In this document: positions 45,126 through 53,928 of the stretch, one piece after another
Numbering within the stretch: the stretch's first letter is position 1
How the letters are laid out: each line of letters starts with the position of its first letter
Source of the DNA: Lachnospiraceae bacterium UBA7093
GTDB lineage: Bacteria; Bacillota; Clostridia; Lachnospirales; Lachnospiraceae
Reading direction: 5' to 3'
Length of the DNA: 64,000 nucleotides
NCBI GenBank assembly: GCA_002492465.1
Contig: DKYT01000064.1
Location: 1-64,000 of the forward strand
Program-made: the position numbers and the translations under genes
The notes under the pieces: model-generated
What the model was told of the DNA's origin: nothing
Database searches by the model: none
The model's input: only the letters and a program-made list of their open reading frames with translations

Positions 45126-46514
45126 GTGGAAGACAGAAATAATAAGGTAGTGAAATACAGAAAGCCGCTGCGCATTAATATTGGCATGGTTATCTTTGCG
45201 GTTATTTTTGTATATATTATTATTTGTATTTTCATGTATTTCGGACAAAAGCATATTGAGGGGCATCAGGTTACGATGGGTTCTTTGTCCTCCAATAATA
45301 TTTATAAAGGAATTGCCCTTCGGAAGGAGGAAATTGTTCATGCGGAAAAGGCAGGATATGTGAATTATTACGCAAGAGAAAGCGAGAGGGTAGGAGTGGG
45401 GAATCTGGTGTACACACTGGATGAATCCGGGAAGCTTGCCGATTACATCAACGCGGAGACAACCGGAAGCACTCTAACCTCCAGAGATCTGACCGAATTA
45501 AGGTCGGAAATCTTAGGCTTTAAAAATAACTTTGATCCCGCCTATTTTTCCTCAGTTTATGATTTTAAATACAGCGTTAAGGGAACCGTTTTAAAGCTTG
45601 CCAATGCAAATATTCTGGAAAATGTGGATAAAATTAACGCTTCCGGGATGTCTGAGCTTATTTCCTTTTGCCGTGCGCCTGCAACAGGCGTTCTGATTTA
45701 TTCCGTTGACGGTTATGAGGAGCTTACCCTGGAACAGTTTACAAGGGAGCTTTTTGATCAGAAAAATTATGAAAAAAACCAGCTGATCAGCAATGAACTG
45801 GTAGAGGCGGGACAGCCTGTTTATAAGATCTCCGAAGACGAGGATTGGTCCATTGTGATTCAGACAGATCAGGCAAAAGCCGACGAGCTTTTGGAGGCTG
45901 AATTTGTAAAGGTGAAATTTCTGAAAAATCAGGATACTTCCTGGGGAGAGGTTTCCTCCTTTACCAACGCTGAGGGGGATATTTTTATTGAGCTGACCTT
46001 TACAAATTCCATGATTACTTTTTGCACCGACCGGTTTATCGATATTGAGCTGATTTTGGAGGAGGATACAGGGCTGAAGATTCCTAATTCAGCCATTGTG
46101 GAAAAGGAATTTTTTATTGTGCCTAAAGAATATGTAACCCAGGGAGGAAACAGCAGCAATTATGGCGTTATGCGGGAATCCTATACGGAAGACGGAACCG
46201 CTACTTCCGAATTCGTAGAAACTACCATTTATGGGGAAACGGAAACCGAATATTATCTTGACGATATGGTTTTGAGAATCGGAGAATATATTATAAAACC
46301 TGATTCCACCGAAAAGTATGCAGTGAGCAAGAGAGGAAGCCTTACAGGTGTTTATAACATTAACAAGGGATATGCGGATTTTAAACAGATTAATGTTCTA
46401 TATCACAACGATGAATATTCCATTGTGAAATCCAATACCCAGTACGGATTGAACGTTTACGACTATATTGTTTTGGACGCCACTGCCGTGGAGGACAATG
46501 AGTTTATCTATTAA
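45126..46514 (+). CDS. HlyD-like membrane fusion family protein
   Basis: A 462-residue protein with a short basic N-terminus, one TM helix (about 20-40) and an extracellular region resembling HlyD/biotinyl-lipoyl domains (GIALRKEEIVHAEKAGYVNY; IPNSAIVEKEFFIVPKEYV). No efflux pump or ABC genes lie next to it. It precedes yggS-sepF by 17 bases, so it probably belongs to a division-related operon. The GTG at 45126 has AAGGAG 7 bases upstream and is preferred over a TTG at 45090. Function inferred weakly. Confidence 0.78.
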   Translation: MEDRNNKVVKYRKPLRINIGMVIFAVIFVYIIICIFMYFGQKHIEGHQVTMGSLSSNNIYKGIALRKEEIVHAEKAGYVNYYARESERVGVGNLVYTLDESGKLADYINAETTGSTLTSRDLTELRSEILGFKNNFDPAYFSSVYDFKYSVKGTVLKLANANILENVDKINASGMSELISFCRAPATGVLIYSVDGYEELTLEQFTRELFDQKNYEKNQLISNELVEAGQPVYKISEDEDWSIVIQTDQAKADELLEAEFVKVKFLKNQDTSWGEVSSFTNAEGDIFIELTFTNSMITFCTDRFIDIELILEEDTGLKIPNSAIVEKEFFIVPKEYVTQGGNSSNYGVMRESYTEDGTATSEFVETTIYGETETEYYLDDMVLRIGEYIIKPDSTEKYAVSKRGSLTGVYNINKGYADFKQINVLYHNDEYSIVKSNTQYGLNVYDYIVLDATAVEDNEFIY

Positions 46515-46531
46515 GCGGGGAGAAAACGGGC

Positions 46532-47224
46532 ATGATAAAAGAAAATCTTGATTTGGTACGTGAAAGGATACAGGAAGCGGTTAAAAAGGCAAAGAGAGCT
46601 TCAGACAAGGTTCTGCTGATCGCGGTTAGTAAGACCAAACCCGTTTCCATGCTTATGGAGGCTTATGACCAGGGCTGCAGGGACTTTGGGGAAAATAAGG
46701 TGCAGGAGCTGGTAAATAAATACGAGACTATGCCCAAGGACATTCGGTGGCATATGATCGGTCACCTGCAGAGAAATAAGGTGAAATACATTGTGGATAA
46801 GGTTGTCTTAATTCATAGTGTTGATTCGCTAAAACTTGCAGAGGAAATCAGCCGTGAGGCAGTCAAAAAACAGGTGCAGGTTTCCATATTGATTGAAGTA
46901 AATATTGCCGGGGAAGACAGTAAATTCGGCGTTTCCGGCAAGGAGACGGAGCAGCTGATCCGCCAGGTCGCCCCACTGCCGGGAATCCATATTGAGGGGC
47001 TTATGACAATTGCACCATATGTTGAGAACCCGGAAGAAAATCGACAATATTTTGCACAACTAAAACAATTATCTGTTGACATAACAAGGAAAAACATTGA
47101 TAATGTTAATATGAATGTTCTGTCCATGGGAATGACAGGCGATTATACCGTTGCCATTGAAGAGGGCGCCACCTGCGTACGCGTGGGGACAGGCATTTTC
47201 GGAGAAAGGCAATATCCGGTTTAG
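46532..47224 (+). CDS. yggS: YggS/YlmE family PLP homeostasis protein
   Basis: A 230-residue alanine-racemase-fold PLP-binding protein. LLIAVSKTKP carries the cofactor lysine, and WHMIGHLQRNKVKYI and MNVLSMGMTGDYTVAI complete the phosphate site. It balances cellular vitamin B6 and is commonly encoded next to sepF in Firmicutes, as here (15 bases upstream). Confidence 0.95.
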   Translation: MIKENLDLVRERIQEAVKKAKRASDKVLLIAVSKTKPVSMLMEAYDQGCRDFGENKVQELVNKYETMPKDIRWHMIGHLQRNKVKYIVDKVVLIHSVDSLKLAEEISREAVKKQVQVSILIEVNIAGEDSKFGVSGKETEQLIRQVAPLPGIHIEGLMTIAPYVENPEENRQYFAQLKQLSVDITRKNIDNVNMNVLSMGMTGDYTVAIEEGATCVRVGTGIFGERQYPV

Positions 47225-47239
47225 TAAGGAGTGTTAAAA

Positions 47240-47740
47240 ATGGGAGTAATGGATAAGTTCCTCAACTACATGAAACTAAATGATGACGATGATGATTTTT
47301 ATGACGATGACTATTACGATGAGGGACCGGCGGAAGAAAAGCCCAAAAAGCTTTCAACGGTAAAAGAGGACATTGTTTTAGAGGATGATAAAGCGGCTAA
47401 AAAGACAACTCCAAAGGTGACTCCTATGCGTCAGACCAAGAAAATGGGAACCGGCATGGAGGTTTGTGTGATTAAACCTACCTCTATTGAGGATGCCAGG
47501 GAGATTACGGAAACCCTTCTGGCAAACAGGACGGTGGTTCTTAATCTGGAGGGGTTGGATGTGGATATTGCTCAGCGGATTATTGATTTTACGTCTGGTT
47601 CCTGCTTTGCAATCAGCGGTAATCTGCAGAAGATTTCTCATTACATATTCATTATTACCCCTGCAATTGTTGACATATCAGGTGATTTTCAGGAAATATT
47701 ATCAGGATCTTTTGACGTGCCGATCAACAACGGTATTTAA
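47240..47740 (+). CDS. sepF: Cell division protein SepF
   Basis: A 166-residue FtsZ-associated membrane anchor. An N-terminal amphipathic helix (MGVMDKFLNYMKL) is followed by an acidic Asp/Tyr-rich linker (about 15-50) and the SepF core (MEVCVIKPTSIEDAREITET; VDIAQRIIDFTSGSCFAISG). The ATG at 47240 follows AAGGAG. It polymerises into rings that bundle FtsZ. ylmG, ylmH and divIVA, which follow sepF in Bacillus, are missing here. Confidence 0.95.
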   Translation: MGVMDKFLNYMKLNDDDDDFYDDDYYDEGPAEEKPKKLSTVKEDIVLEDDKAAKKTTPKVTPMRQTKKMGTGMEVCVIKPTSIEDAREITETLLANRTVVLNLEGLDVDIAQRIIDFTSGSCFAISGNLQKISHYIFIITPAIVDISGDFQEILSGSFDVPINNGI

Positions 47741-47757
47741 ATTTGAAATATCAGCTT

Positions 47758-47790
47758 AAAACTTCCTGCTTTAGACAGGAAGTTTTTTTT
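47758..47790 (+). terminator. Intrinsic terminator after sepF
   Basis: AAAACTTCCTG-type stem: ACTTCCTG (47761-47768) pairs with CAGGAAGT (47776-47783) around a 7-base loop, with flanking A and T runs; eight T follow. Confidence 0.92.
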
Positions 47791-47819
47791 ACAAGTAATA
47801 AAGAGAGGAAGAAGATAAA

Positions 47820-48923
47820 ATGAACAGCCGGCTAACCATTTTGTACGAAAGAAAACCTTGTTATGATATTGTTTTTTCCGTAGATTTTCAGGATCTGCTC
47901 CCGGAGCTTCAGACCCTTTCCATCGAAGGCAGACGGATAGGCGTTATAACGGACAGCAATGTAGCTGCTTTGTATGGACAAGAGCTTATGACGCTTTTAG
48001 AAGGAAACTGCAAGAAGAACGTTATGTATTCTTTTGAGGCGGGAGAGGAGCATAAGACCCTGTCCACGGTAAAGAATATTTATGAGTTCCTGATTAAGGA
48101 GCAGTTTGACAGAAAAGATCTTCTGATTGCTTTAGGAGGCGGAGTGACGGGAGATATTACCGGATTTACGGCGGCAACCTATCTTCGGGGGATCGATTTT
48201 GTGCAGATTCCCACTACGCTGCTTGCCCAGGCGGATTCCAGCATTGGGGGAAAGACCGGCGTTGATTTTGACGGCTATAAAAATATGGTGGGGGCGTTCT
48301 ATATGCCTAAGTTGGTTTATATGAATGTAAGTCTTCTGAAAACCCTGGATGACCGGCAATTTTTCAGCGGCTTTGCAGAAATCATGAAACATGGGTTGAT
48401 CAAGGACAGTCTTTTTTATGAATGGCTGCTGGACCATATGTACGAGATCTCCGACAGAGATACGGATACACTTCTGGAGATGGTGGAACAAAGCTGCAAA
48501 ATTAAAAAGCTGGTGGTGGAAAAGGATCCCACCGAAAAAGGCGACCGTGCCTTATTAAATTTTGGACATACCATCGGACATGCGATTGAAAAATACAAGA
48601 ATTTTACCTTGACTCATGGAGAGAGCGTTGCCTTGGGAATGACGGCAGCCGCTTTTATTTCCTGGAAGCATGAATGGCTTTCCATGGAAGAATATTATGA
48701 GATCAGAGATATGTTCGTTCCTTTTCAGCTGCCGATTACGATTGAAGACATCAATCCGGAGGAAATTTTGAGATTGACCAAGTCAGACAAAAAAATGGAG
48801 GGGGACAGCATCAAATTTGTGCTCCTGAAAAAGGTCGGGAAAGCGCTGATTGACAGAACGGTAACAGATGAGGATATCATGAATGCCCTTCATGAAATAC
48901 ATTATGTAGAGGATTGTGAGTAG
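47820..48923 (+). CDS. aroB: 3-Dehydroquinate synthase
   Basis: A 367-residue enzyme of the shikimate pathway, making 3-dehydroquinate from DAHP with NAD and a metal. Motifs: ALGGGVTGDITGFTAATYLR, PTTLLAQADSSIGGKTGVD, and the metal site NFGHTIGHAIE with HGESVALG. It is a lone aro gene here, followed 8 bases later by lspA. Confidence 0.95.
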   Translation: MNSRLTILYERKPCYDIVFSVDFQDLLPELQTLSIEGRRIGVITDSNVAALYGQELMTLLEGNCKKNVMYSFEAGEEHKTLSTVKNIYEFLIKEQFDRKDLLIALGGGVTGDITGFTAATYLRGIDFVQIPTTLLAQADSSIGGKTGVDFDGYKNMVGAFYMPKLVYMNVSLLKTLDDRQFFSGFAEIMKHGLIKDSLFYEWLLDHMYEISDRDTDTLLEMVEQSCKIKKLVVEKDPTEKGDRALLNFGHTIGHAIEKYKNFTLTHGESVALGMTAAAFISWKHEWLSMEEYYEIRDMFVPFQLPITIEDINPEEILRLTKSDKKMEGDSIKFVLLKKVGKALIDRTVTDEDIMNALHEIHYVEDCE

Positions 48924-48931
48924 GAGCCGTT

Positions 48932-49459
48932 ATGAGTAAACGTAAAATCTTATTCCTTATTTTTGATTTTGTTTTTTTGGTATTGCTTGTTTTAGGGGAT
49001 CAGCTGACGAAGCATATAGCGGTGCTGAAGCTGAAGGACGGTCCTGCCTTCAGTATCATTGACGGCGTACTTGAATTTAATTATCTTGAAAACCGCGGAG
49101 CGGCTTTTGGAATGCTTCAGAATCAGAAAATCTTTTTTGTTTTTGTTGCCGCCATTTTTCTCTGTGTTATTATTTACGTTCTTGTGAAAGCGCCGGATGA
49201 TAAAAAATATACCAGGCTTCATATACTGCTGGTGATGATTGCCGGAGGCGCTATTGGCAATATGATCGACCGTCTGCGTCTGGATTATGTGGTGGATTTT
49301 ATTTATATTGTATTGATTCATTTTCCCATATTTAATGTGGCCGATATGTATGTTACTTTTTCAACTGCTATTTTAGTTGTGCAGGTACTTTTTATTTATA
49401 AAGAAAATGATTTTAATTTTTTATCCTTTAACAAGAAAAAGGTCAGGGAATTGAAATAA
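48932..49459 (+). CDS. lspA: Lipoprotein signal peptidase II
   Basis: A 175-residue aspartyl protease of the membrane with about four helices. Catalytic aspartates are in GGAIGNMIDRLRLDYVVDFI and FNVADMYV; ENRGAAFGML is the conserved loop. It cleaves prolipoproteins at the lipobox, serving the several lipoproteins in this window. It is followed by the RluD-type gene after 3 bases, as in Bacillus (lspA-ylyB). Confidence 0.95.
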   Translation: MSKRKILFLIFDFVFLVLLVLGDQLTKHIAVLKLKDGPAFSIIDGVLEFNYLENRGAAFGMLQNQKIFFVFVAAIFLCVIIYVLVKAPDDKKYTRLHILLVMIAGGAIGNMIDRLRLDYVVDFIYIVLIHFPIFNVADMYVTFSTAILVVQVLFIYKENDFNFLSFNKKKVRELK

Positions 49460-49462
49460 ATT

Positions 49463-50386
49463 ATGAAGGAAAGCAATAGGGAATTTCAGTTTGTAATAGG
49501 GGAAGAAATGGAAGGGGAGCGGATCGACAAGTGTCTCAATGGCTTGATCGACACGCTGTCCCGGTCTTACATTCAAAAGCTTTTGCGCTGTGGAGAGATC
49601 ACGGTAAACGGCGTTTCTATTAAATCAAGTTATCGGGTTGGGGCGGATGATCTTATACAGGTGAGTCTTCCCCCTGCCGTCACACCGGATATTCTTCCGG
49701 AAAAGATTCCGCTTGATATTCTATATGAAGATGAAGATGTGATCGTTGTAAACAAGCCCAAGGGGATGGTAGTGCATCCGGCGCCGGGACATTACAGCGG
49801 CACCCTGGTAAATGCGCTTTTATACCATTGTCAGGGGCAGTTGAGCGGGATCAACGGCGTTCTAAGACCTGGTATCGTACATCGGATCGATCAGGATACA
49901 ACAGGCTCTATTATTGCATGCAAAAATGACAAGGCGCATGCCTGCATTGCCCAGCAGCTAAAGGACCACACCATTGTCAGAAGATACTATGCTATTGTAC
50001 ATGGCGATATGGAAGACGGGGAAGGGGTAATCCGGTCGTTGATCGGAAGACATCCCACAGACCGGAAAAAGATGGCTGTGTTAAGCAGCGGAGGAAAAGA
50101 GGCGGTTACCCATTATAAAGTCCTTTCCCATCTGCATAAAAGCACCTATGTTGAATGCAGGCTTGAAACAGGGCGAACTCATCAGATCAGAGTCCATATG
50201 GCGCATATAGGGCATCCTTTGCTTGGAGACAGGGTATATGGGCTTAAAAACGAGGCTTATCATTTAGAAGGGCAGACCCTGCATGCAGGCGTGCTGGGCT
50301 TTGTACACCCCTCTACAGGAACGTATGTGGAAACCAAGGCTCCGTTGCCGGCATATTTTACGAAGCTTTTGGAACAACTGTCATAA
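49463..50386 (+). CDS. RluA/RluD-family pseudouridine synthase
   Basis: A 307-residue enzyme isomerising uridines in rRNA. An N-terminal S4 domain (RIDKCLNGLIDTLSRSYIQK) precedes the catalytic domain with PGIVHRIDQDTTGSII, where the Asp after RI is catalytic, and LETGRTHQIRVHM. The site could be the 23S positions of RluD or another; sequence alone does not decide. Starts 3 bases after lspA. Confidence 0.92.
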   Translation: MKESNREFQFVIGEEMEGERIDKCLNGLIDTLSRSYIQKLLRCGEITVNGVSIKSSYRVGADDLIQVSLPPAVTPDILPEKIPLDILYEDEDVIVVNKPKGMVVHPAPGHYSGTLVNALLYHCQGQLSGINGVLRPGIVHRIDQDTTGSIIACKNDKAHACIAQQLKDHTIVRRYYAIVHGDMEDGEGVIRSLIGRHPTDRKKMAVLSSGGKEAVTHYKVLSHLHKSTYVECRLETGRTHQIRVHMAHIGHPLLGDRVYGLKNEAYHLEGQTLHAGVLGFVHPSTGTYVETKAPLPAYFTKLLEQLS

Positions 50387-50410
50387 CTGGCTTTCCGGTT
50401 TGCATTTTGA

Positions 50411-50439
50411 TTGTGCATTTAGGCAATTTTGTGTATAAT
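50411..50439 (+). promoter_or_regulatory. Promoter of the cytidylate-kinase-like gene
   Basis: TTGTGC (50411-50416), 17-base spacer, TATAAT (50434-50439); the ATG at 50484 is 45 bases downstream behind AGGAGG. Confidence 0.65.
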
Positions 50440-50483
50440 AAACGTATAGTTACATTCAGTTTTAGAAAGACAGGAGGTTTTTT

Positions 50484-51113
50484 ATGAATACAGTAATTAC
50501 AATCGGACGTCAATTCGGCTCGGCAGGGCGGGAGATCGGAGAAAAGGTTGCCGCCCATTTTAACATCAAGTGTTATGACAAGGAATTGCTCAGCAGGGCG
50601 GCAAAAGAAAGTGGGTTCTGTGAGGAGATGCTGGAAAATCATGACGAGAGACCGACCAGCTCTTTCCTGTATAATCTGGTAATGGATACTTATTCCTTCG
50701 GTTACAATGCATCCCATTTTGTAGATATGCCGATCAGCCATAAGGTTTTTCTTGCCCAGTTTGACGCCATCAAAAATCTTGCCAAAGAAGGTCCCTGTTT
50801 TATTGTAGGACGCTGTGCCGATTATGCTTTAAGCGATACCAAAAACTGTGTGCATATTTTCATTTACGCAGATGAAGAGACCAAAACAAAACGGATTATG
50901 GAAAAGTATCATATAGATGCGGCGAAGGCAAAGGATATGTGCATCAAAAAGGATAAGCAGCGTCAAAGCTATTATAATTATTATTCTTCCAAAAAATGGG
51001 GACGCGCCGACAGCTATGATTTTTGTATCAACAGCAGCGTTCTGGGCGTAGATGGAACGGTTAAGCTTCTGATACAGTATATAGAAGATTTTGAGGCAAT
51101 GGGCGGGCGATAA
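50484..51113 (+). CDS. Cytidylate kinase-like family protein (copy 1)
   Basis: A 209-residue P-loop kinase-like protein. N-terminal ITIGRQFGSAGREIGEKVA (P-loop variant), YDKELLSRAAKESG, and CFIVGRCADYAL. Members of this family resemble Cmk but their substrate is unknown. It is related to the gene at 57038-57676 by the same motif order. Single-gene transcript with its own promoter, followed by the 530-base gap. Confidence 0.88.
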   Translation: MNTVITIGRQFGSAGREIGEKVAAHFNIKCYDKELLSRAAKESGFCEEMLENHDERPTSSFLYNLVMDTYSFGYNASHFVDMPISHKVFLAQFDAIKNLAKEGPCFIVGRCADYALSDTKNCVHIFIYADEETKTKRIMEKYHIDAAKAKDMCIKKDKQRQSYYNYYSSKKWGRADSYDFCINSSVLGVDGTVKLLIQYIEDFEAMGGR

Positions 51114-51185
51114 ACACCGTTGAAACGCTGTCCAGGGAAAATCTTTTTTTAAAATAAAGCAAAATCTATATATAATTTTAAAACG

Positions 51186-51418
51186 ACACCGCCTTGTTCT
51201 CACAATAAAGAAACTGCGCATGTATTTAAAAAACCTGTAAAGACGGGTATGATAAGTCCATGTATGGCAATTTGAGTGAAGGGGCGGTGTTAATTATTTC
51301 CATCAAACTATTCGCAAAACACAAGTTTAACGAATAGTTGGCGAAGAGGTGGAAGAAATTTAAGGAATATGCAGGTTTCACGCCAACTAGCGCGGCTTTG
51401 CCGCTTTCGTTAAACTTG
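51186..51418. other. Dense inverted-repeat element in a 530-base convergent gap
   Basis: No gene lies in 51114-51643. Pairings: ACACCGCC (51186-51193) with GGCGGTGT (51283-51290); AACTATTCG (51306-51314) with CGAATAGTT (51331-51339); CAAGTTTAACGA (51322-51333) with TCGTTAAACTTG (51407-51418); AGTTGGCG (51336-51343) with CGCCAACT (51381-51388); GCGGC (51392-51396) with GCCGC (51400-51404). The second pairing excludes the third and fourth. It may be a structured RNA or a small mobile-element remnant. Strand unknown. Confidence 0.5.
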
Positions 51419-51590
51419 GGGGAATCGTTGGGACTGGGGATTGTGTTTTTTGAAGAACTATAATGAAATAATAATATAATGTACTTTTAGAATTTATTAG
51501 GACTTTTAATTCTTCTTGTATGAAATATATTGATGCATAAAATGTAATATAAAGTTCTATTTGAGTTTATTTGAGTGTTCATGTAGCTGA

Positions 51591-51623
51591 GTTAGTTTAC
51601 ATAATTATATTATGTAAACTAAC
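51591..51623. repeat. Perfect 15-bp palindrome
   Basis: GTTAGTTTACATAAT (51591-51605) and its exact reverse complement (51609-51623) around TAT. It lies 20 bases beyond the stop of the minus-strand small membrane protein gene. There is no T run on either side, so it is a poor terminator. It could be a transcript-end hairpin or a protein-binding site. Confidence 0.7.
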
Positions 51624-51643
51624 TTTCAAAATAAGCAAAATAA

Positions 51644-51925
51644 TTAAAATTGAAGCTTTTTAGGAACAGGTTTTGGTGCATCGTCGGAAACGGTGTTTTC
51701 TTTAATGAAATCTTCCTTTTCAATATAGTCTATCGGACTGTTGTATTTGGTAAGATATTGAATTTGAGCGTCATTGGGCTGAGATTGCTTTGGCGCTCTC
51801 TTTTTTAAGTAGGTTTCCCGAAAGTCGCTGACAGTATCGATCTGTTTTCTTTTTTTGTATTTGATGTAGGTATAGGTATACAGGATAACTAAAAATACAA
51901 TGACAAGAACGATTAAAAGCTTCAT
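51644..51925 (-). CDS. Small single-pass membrane protein, unknown
   Basis: A 93-residue protein: an N-terminal TM helix (about 3-21), a basic stretch (KYKKRKQ) and a hydrophilic cytoplasmic tail with many Lys, Pro and Asp. I do not recognise a family. Start ATG follows GAGAGGAAA. It is 13 bases after the dtd stop on the same strand, so it probably ends the AI-2E permease-dtd transcript. Confidence 0.65.
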   Translation of the reverse strand: MKLLIVLVIVFLVILYTYTYIKYKKRKQIDTVSDFRETYLKKRAPKQSQPNDAQIQYLTKYNSPIDYIEKEDFIKENTVSDDAPKPVPKKLQF

Positions 51926-51938
51926 GTGTGTTTCCTCT

Positions 51939-52394
51939 CTATGATTTGCATATTTCCTCAGAATCTAAAACGATGGTAAAGGGTCCGTTGTTTGTAAGGG
52001 ACACTTCCATGTGTTCTCCAAAACACCCATGAGCCACATGAGGGATTTCCTGGGCACATTTTTCCAGGATATATTCGTACAATTCATTGGCAAGTTCAGG
52101 TTTTCCTGCGTTTGTGAAGGAAGGTCTGTTCCCTTTCCGGCAGTCTGCATATAATGTGAATTGTGAAATAATTAACAATTCTCCCTGGACACTTTTTAGA
52201 TCCAGGTTCGTTTTTCCGCTTTCATCAGGAAATATCCTTAAATGAAGCAATTTATGAATCATTTTATCGGCAATTTCTTGCGTGTCTGTATTGCATACGC
52301 CTACCAGTACCACAAAACCCGTTTGAATCTGCCCCACAAGGGATTGGGCGACAAAAACCTTTGCCTGATCGACTCTTTGTATCACAAATTTCAT
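51939..52394 (-). CDS. dtd: D-aminoacyl-tRNA deacylase
   Basis: A 151-residue enzyme that frees tRNAs mischarged with D-amino acids (and Gly on tRNA-Ala). Motifs: SQFTLYADCRKGNRPSF with the active-site SQFTL, and the cis-proline motif NNGPFTIVLDS. It lies downstream of the AI-2E-family permease by 23 bases. rel, often next to dtd, is not in the window. Confidence 0.95.
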   Translation of the reverse strand: MKFVIQRVDQAKVFVAQSLVGQIQTGFVVLVGVCNTDTQEIADKMIHKLLHLRIFPDESGKTNLDLKSVQGELLIISQFTLYADCRKGNRPSFTNAGKPELANELYEYILEKCAQEIPHVAHGCFGEHMEVSLTNNGPFTIVLDSEEICKS

Positions 52395-52417
52395 GTTTAT
52401 AGCACGCTCCTTCTGCT

Positions 52418-53764
52418 TTAATCTTTCTTACTACTGCTCTCTTCGTTGAAATTGTCCGCCTGAGAGACAGAATTGGTTTTGCGCCTTTTTCTGCCCAGCT
52501 TGAAAAAAGTGCTTTTTTTATCTACGGTATGGGGAATAAATACAGCGTTTTCATCAATATAGTCCAGATTTTGATATTGACTGGTTTCCTGAGGCAGCCC
52601 TTTCCGTTTTAGCATACGGTTGATCATACGCCGCCCGAGAGCGTATAAAACGGCAAAGAACGGAACCCCTATAATCATTCCGGGGATGCCCATAATACCT
52701 CCAAACACCGTAATGGAGAAGATAACCCAGAATCCTGACAAACCGGTGGATTGACCGAGAATTTTAGGACCTATGAAATTGCCGTCTATCTGCTGTAAGA
52801 TCAGTATAAAAATAATGAAATATACGGACTTTAAGGGATTTACCATGAGAATTAAAATTGCACTGGGAATAGCGCCTAAGTAGGGACCAAAAAAGGGAAT
52901 GACATTGGTCACGCCTACGATTACACTTACCAGCAATGCATAGGGCATCTGCATGATGCTGGTGCAGGCGAAACAAATAAAACCTATGATAATGGAATCC
53001 ACAATTTTGCCGCTGATAAAGCCGATAAAAGTGTCGCTTGCAAATCGAATATCTTTTATGAGCTGGTTTGCCGTTTTTGTCTGAAAAAGGGCAAAAACCA
53101 CTTTTTTTGCCTGTCCTGCAAACAGTTCTTTGCTGTAAAGCACATAAATGGAAATAATCATACCGATGATAAAATTCCACAAAACTTTCAGGGCGCTGAT
53201 TAAGCTAATGGACACCTGTTTTACCAGAGTTTCCATTTGCGGTACGATACTATTATTTAAATAACTCATAAACTCTTCCGAGTAGGTGTCAAGAAACTGA
53301 ATTACCAGTTTTTCAATGTCGGGATTATCCTCCAAAAATCTTGCCGACCAGTTTGTCAGATTTTGCACATAATACGGGAACTGATAGGATATGCTTCTGA
53401 CGCTCTGGATGATATTCGGTATTAAAATAGAAAAAAAGCCATAGATCAAAAAACAGATGATCAGGAGCGTGATGATAATGGAAAGAAGCCTTAAATGTTT
53501 TTTGCGCTTATCCGTAATCTCATATCCCATCTGTTTAAAAACAGGCGATAAAATATAGCGTTCAATGGAATTGATCATTGGCGTCATCAGATAGGCGAAA
53601 ATAATTCCGTATAACACCGGATTGATGACTTTAAAAAAGGCGTTTACCTGTGCCGAGAAACGATCTCCGTGAAACACCAGATAATAAAAGCAAATGGACG
53701 CCGCAATCACACAGAACGCTGTGATCGCAATACGCAGATAACGTTTGTTGAACTGTAATTTCAT
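52418..53764 (-). CDS. AI-2E/PerM family transporter
   Basis: A 448-residue membrane protein with about eight helices and the family segments VVGVTNVIPFFGPYLGAIPS and IDGNFIGPKILGQSTGLSGF. Family members export small solutes or exchange ions; AI-2 export is shown only for some. The C-terminal basic tail (about 390-448) is not part of the family core. Start ATG lies near a weak GGGAGG. Confidence 0.9.
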   Translation of the reverse strand: MKLQFNKRYLRIAITAFCVIAASICFYYLVFHGDRFSAQVNAFFKVINPVLYGIIFAYLMTPMINSIERYILSPVFKQMGYEITDKRKKHLRLLSIIITLLIICFLIYGFFSILIPNIIQSVRSISYQFPYYVQNLTNWSARFLEDNPDIEKLVIQFLDTYSEEFMSYLNNSIVPQMETLVKQVSISLISALKVLWNFIIGMIISIYVLYSKELFAGQAKKVVFALFQTKTANQLIKDIRFASDTFIGFISGKIVDSIIIGFICFACTSIMQMPYALLVSVIVGVTNVIPFFGPYLGAIPSAILILMVNPLKSVYFIIFILILQQIDGNFIGPKILGQSTGLSGFWVIFSITVFGGIMGIPGMIIGVPFFAVLYALGRRMINRMLKRKGLPQETSQYQNLDYIDENAVFIPHTVDKKSTFFKLGRKRRKTNSVSQADNFNEESSSKKD

Positions 53765-53837
53765 ATATTCCGGGTAAAACCCATACCTCCCTATCTATTT
53801 AGCGTTCAGATTTATCTCATTCATATTCAATACCTCA

Positions 53838-53893
53838 AGTATAGCATTTTTTTCTAAAAGATACTATGGCTTAAACTTGAAATATGATAGAAT
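53838..53893. promoter_or_regulatory. Divergent promoter region of the AI-2E-family gene and ttcA
   Basis: Minus strand: extended -10 TGCTATACT (53846-53838). Plus strand: extended -10 TGATAGAAT (53885-53893). Neither has a good -35. The ttcA ATG is at 53929 and the permease ATG at 53764. Confidence 0.4.
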
Positions 53894-53928
53894 ACTTAAA
53901 GAAATAACATTTATGAATCGGAGAAACT

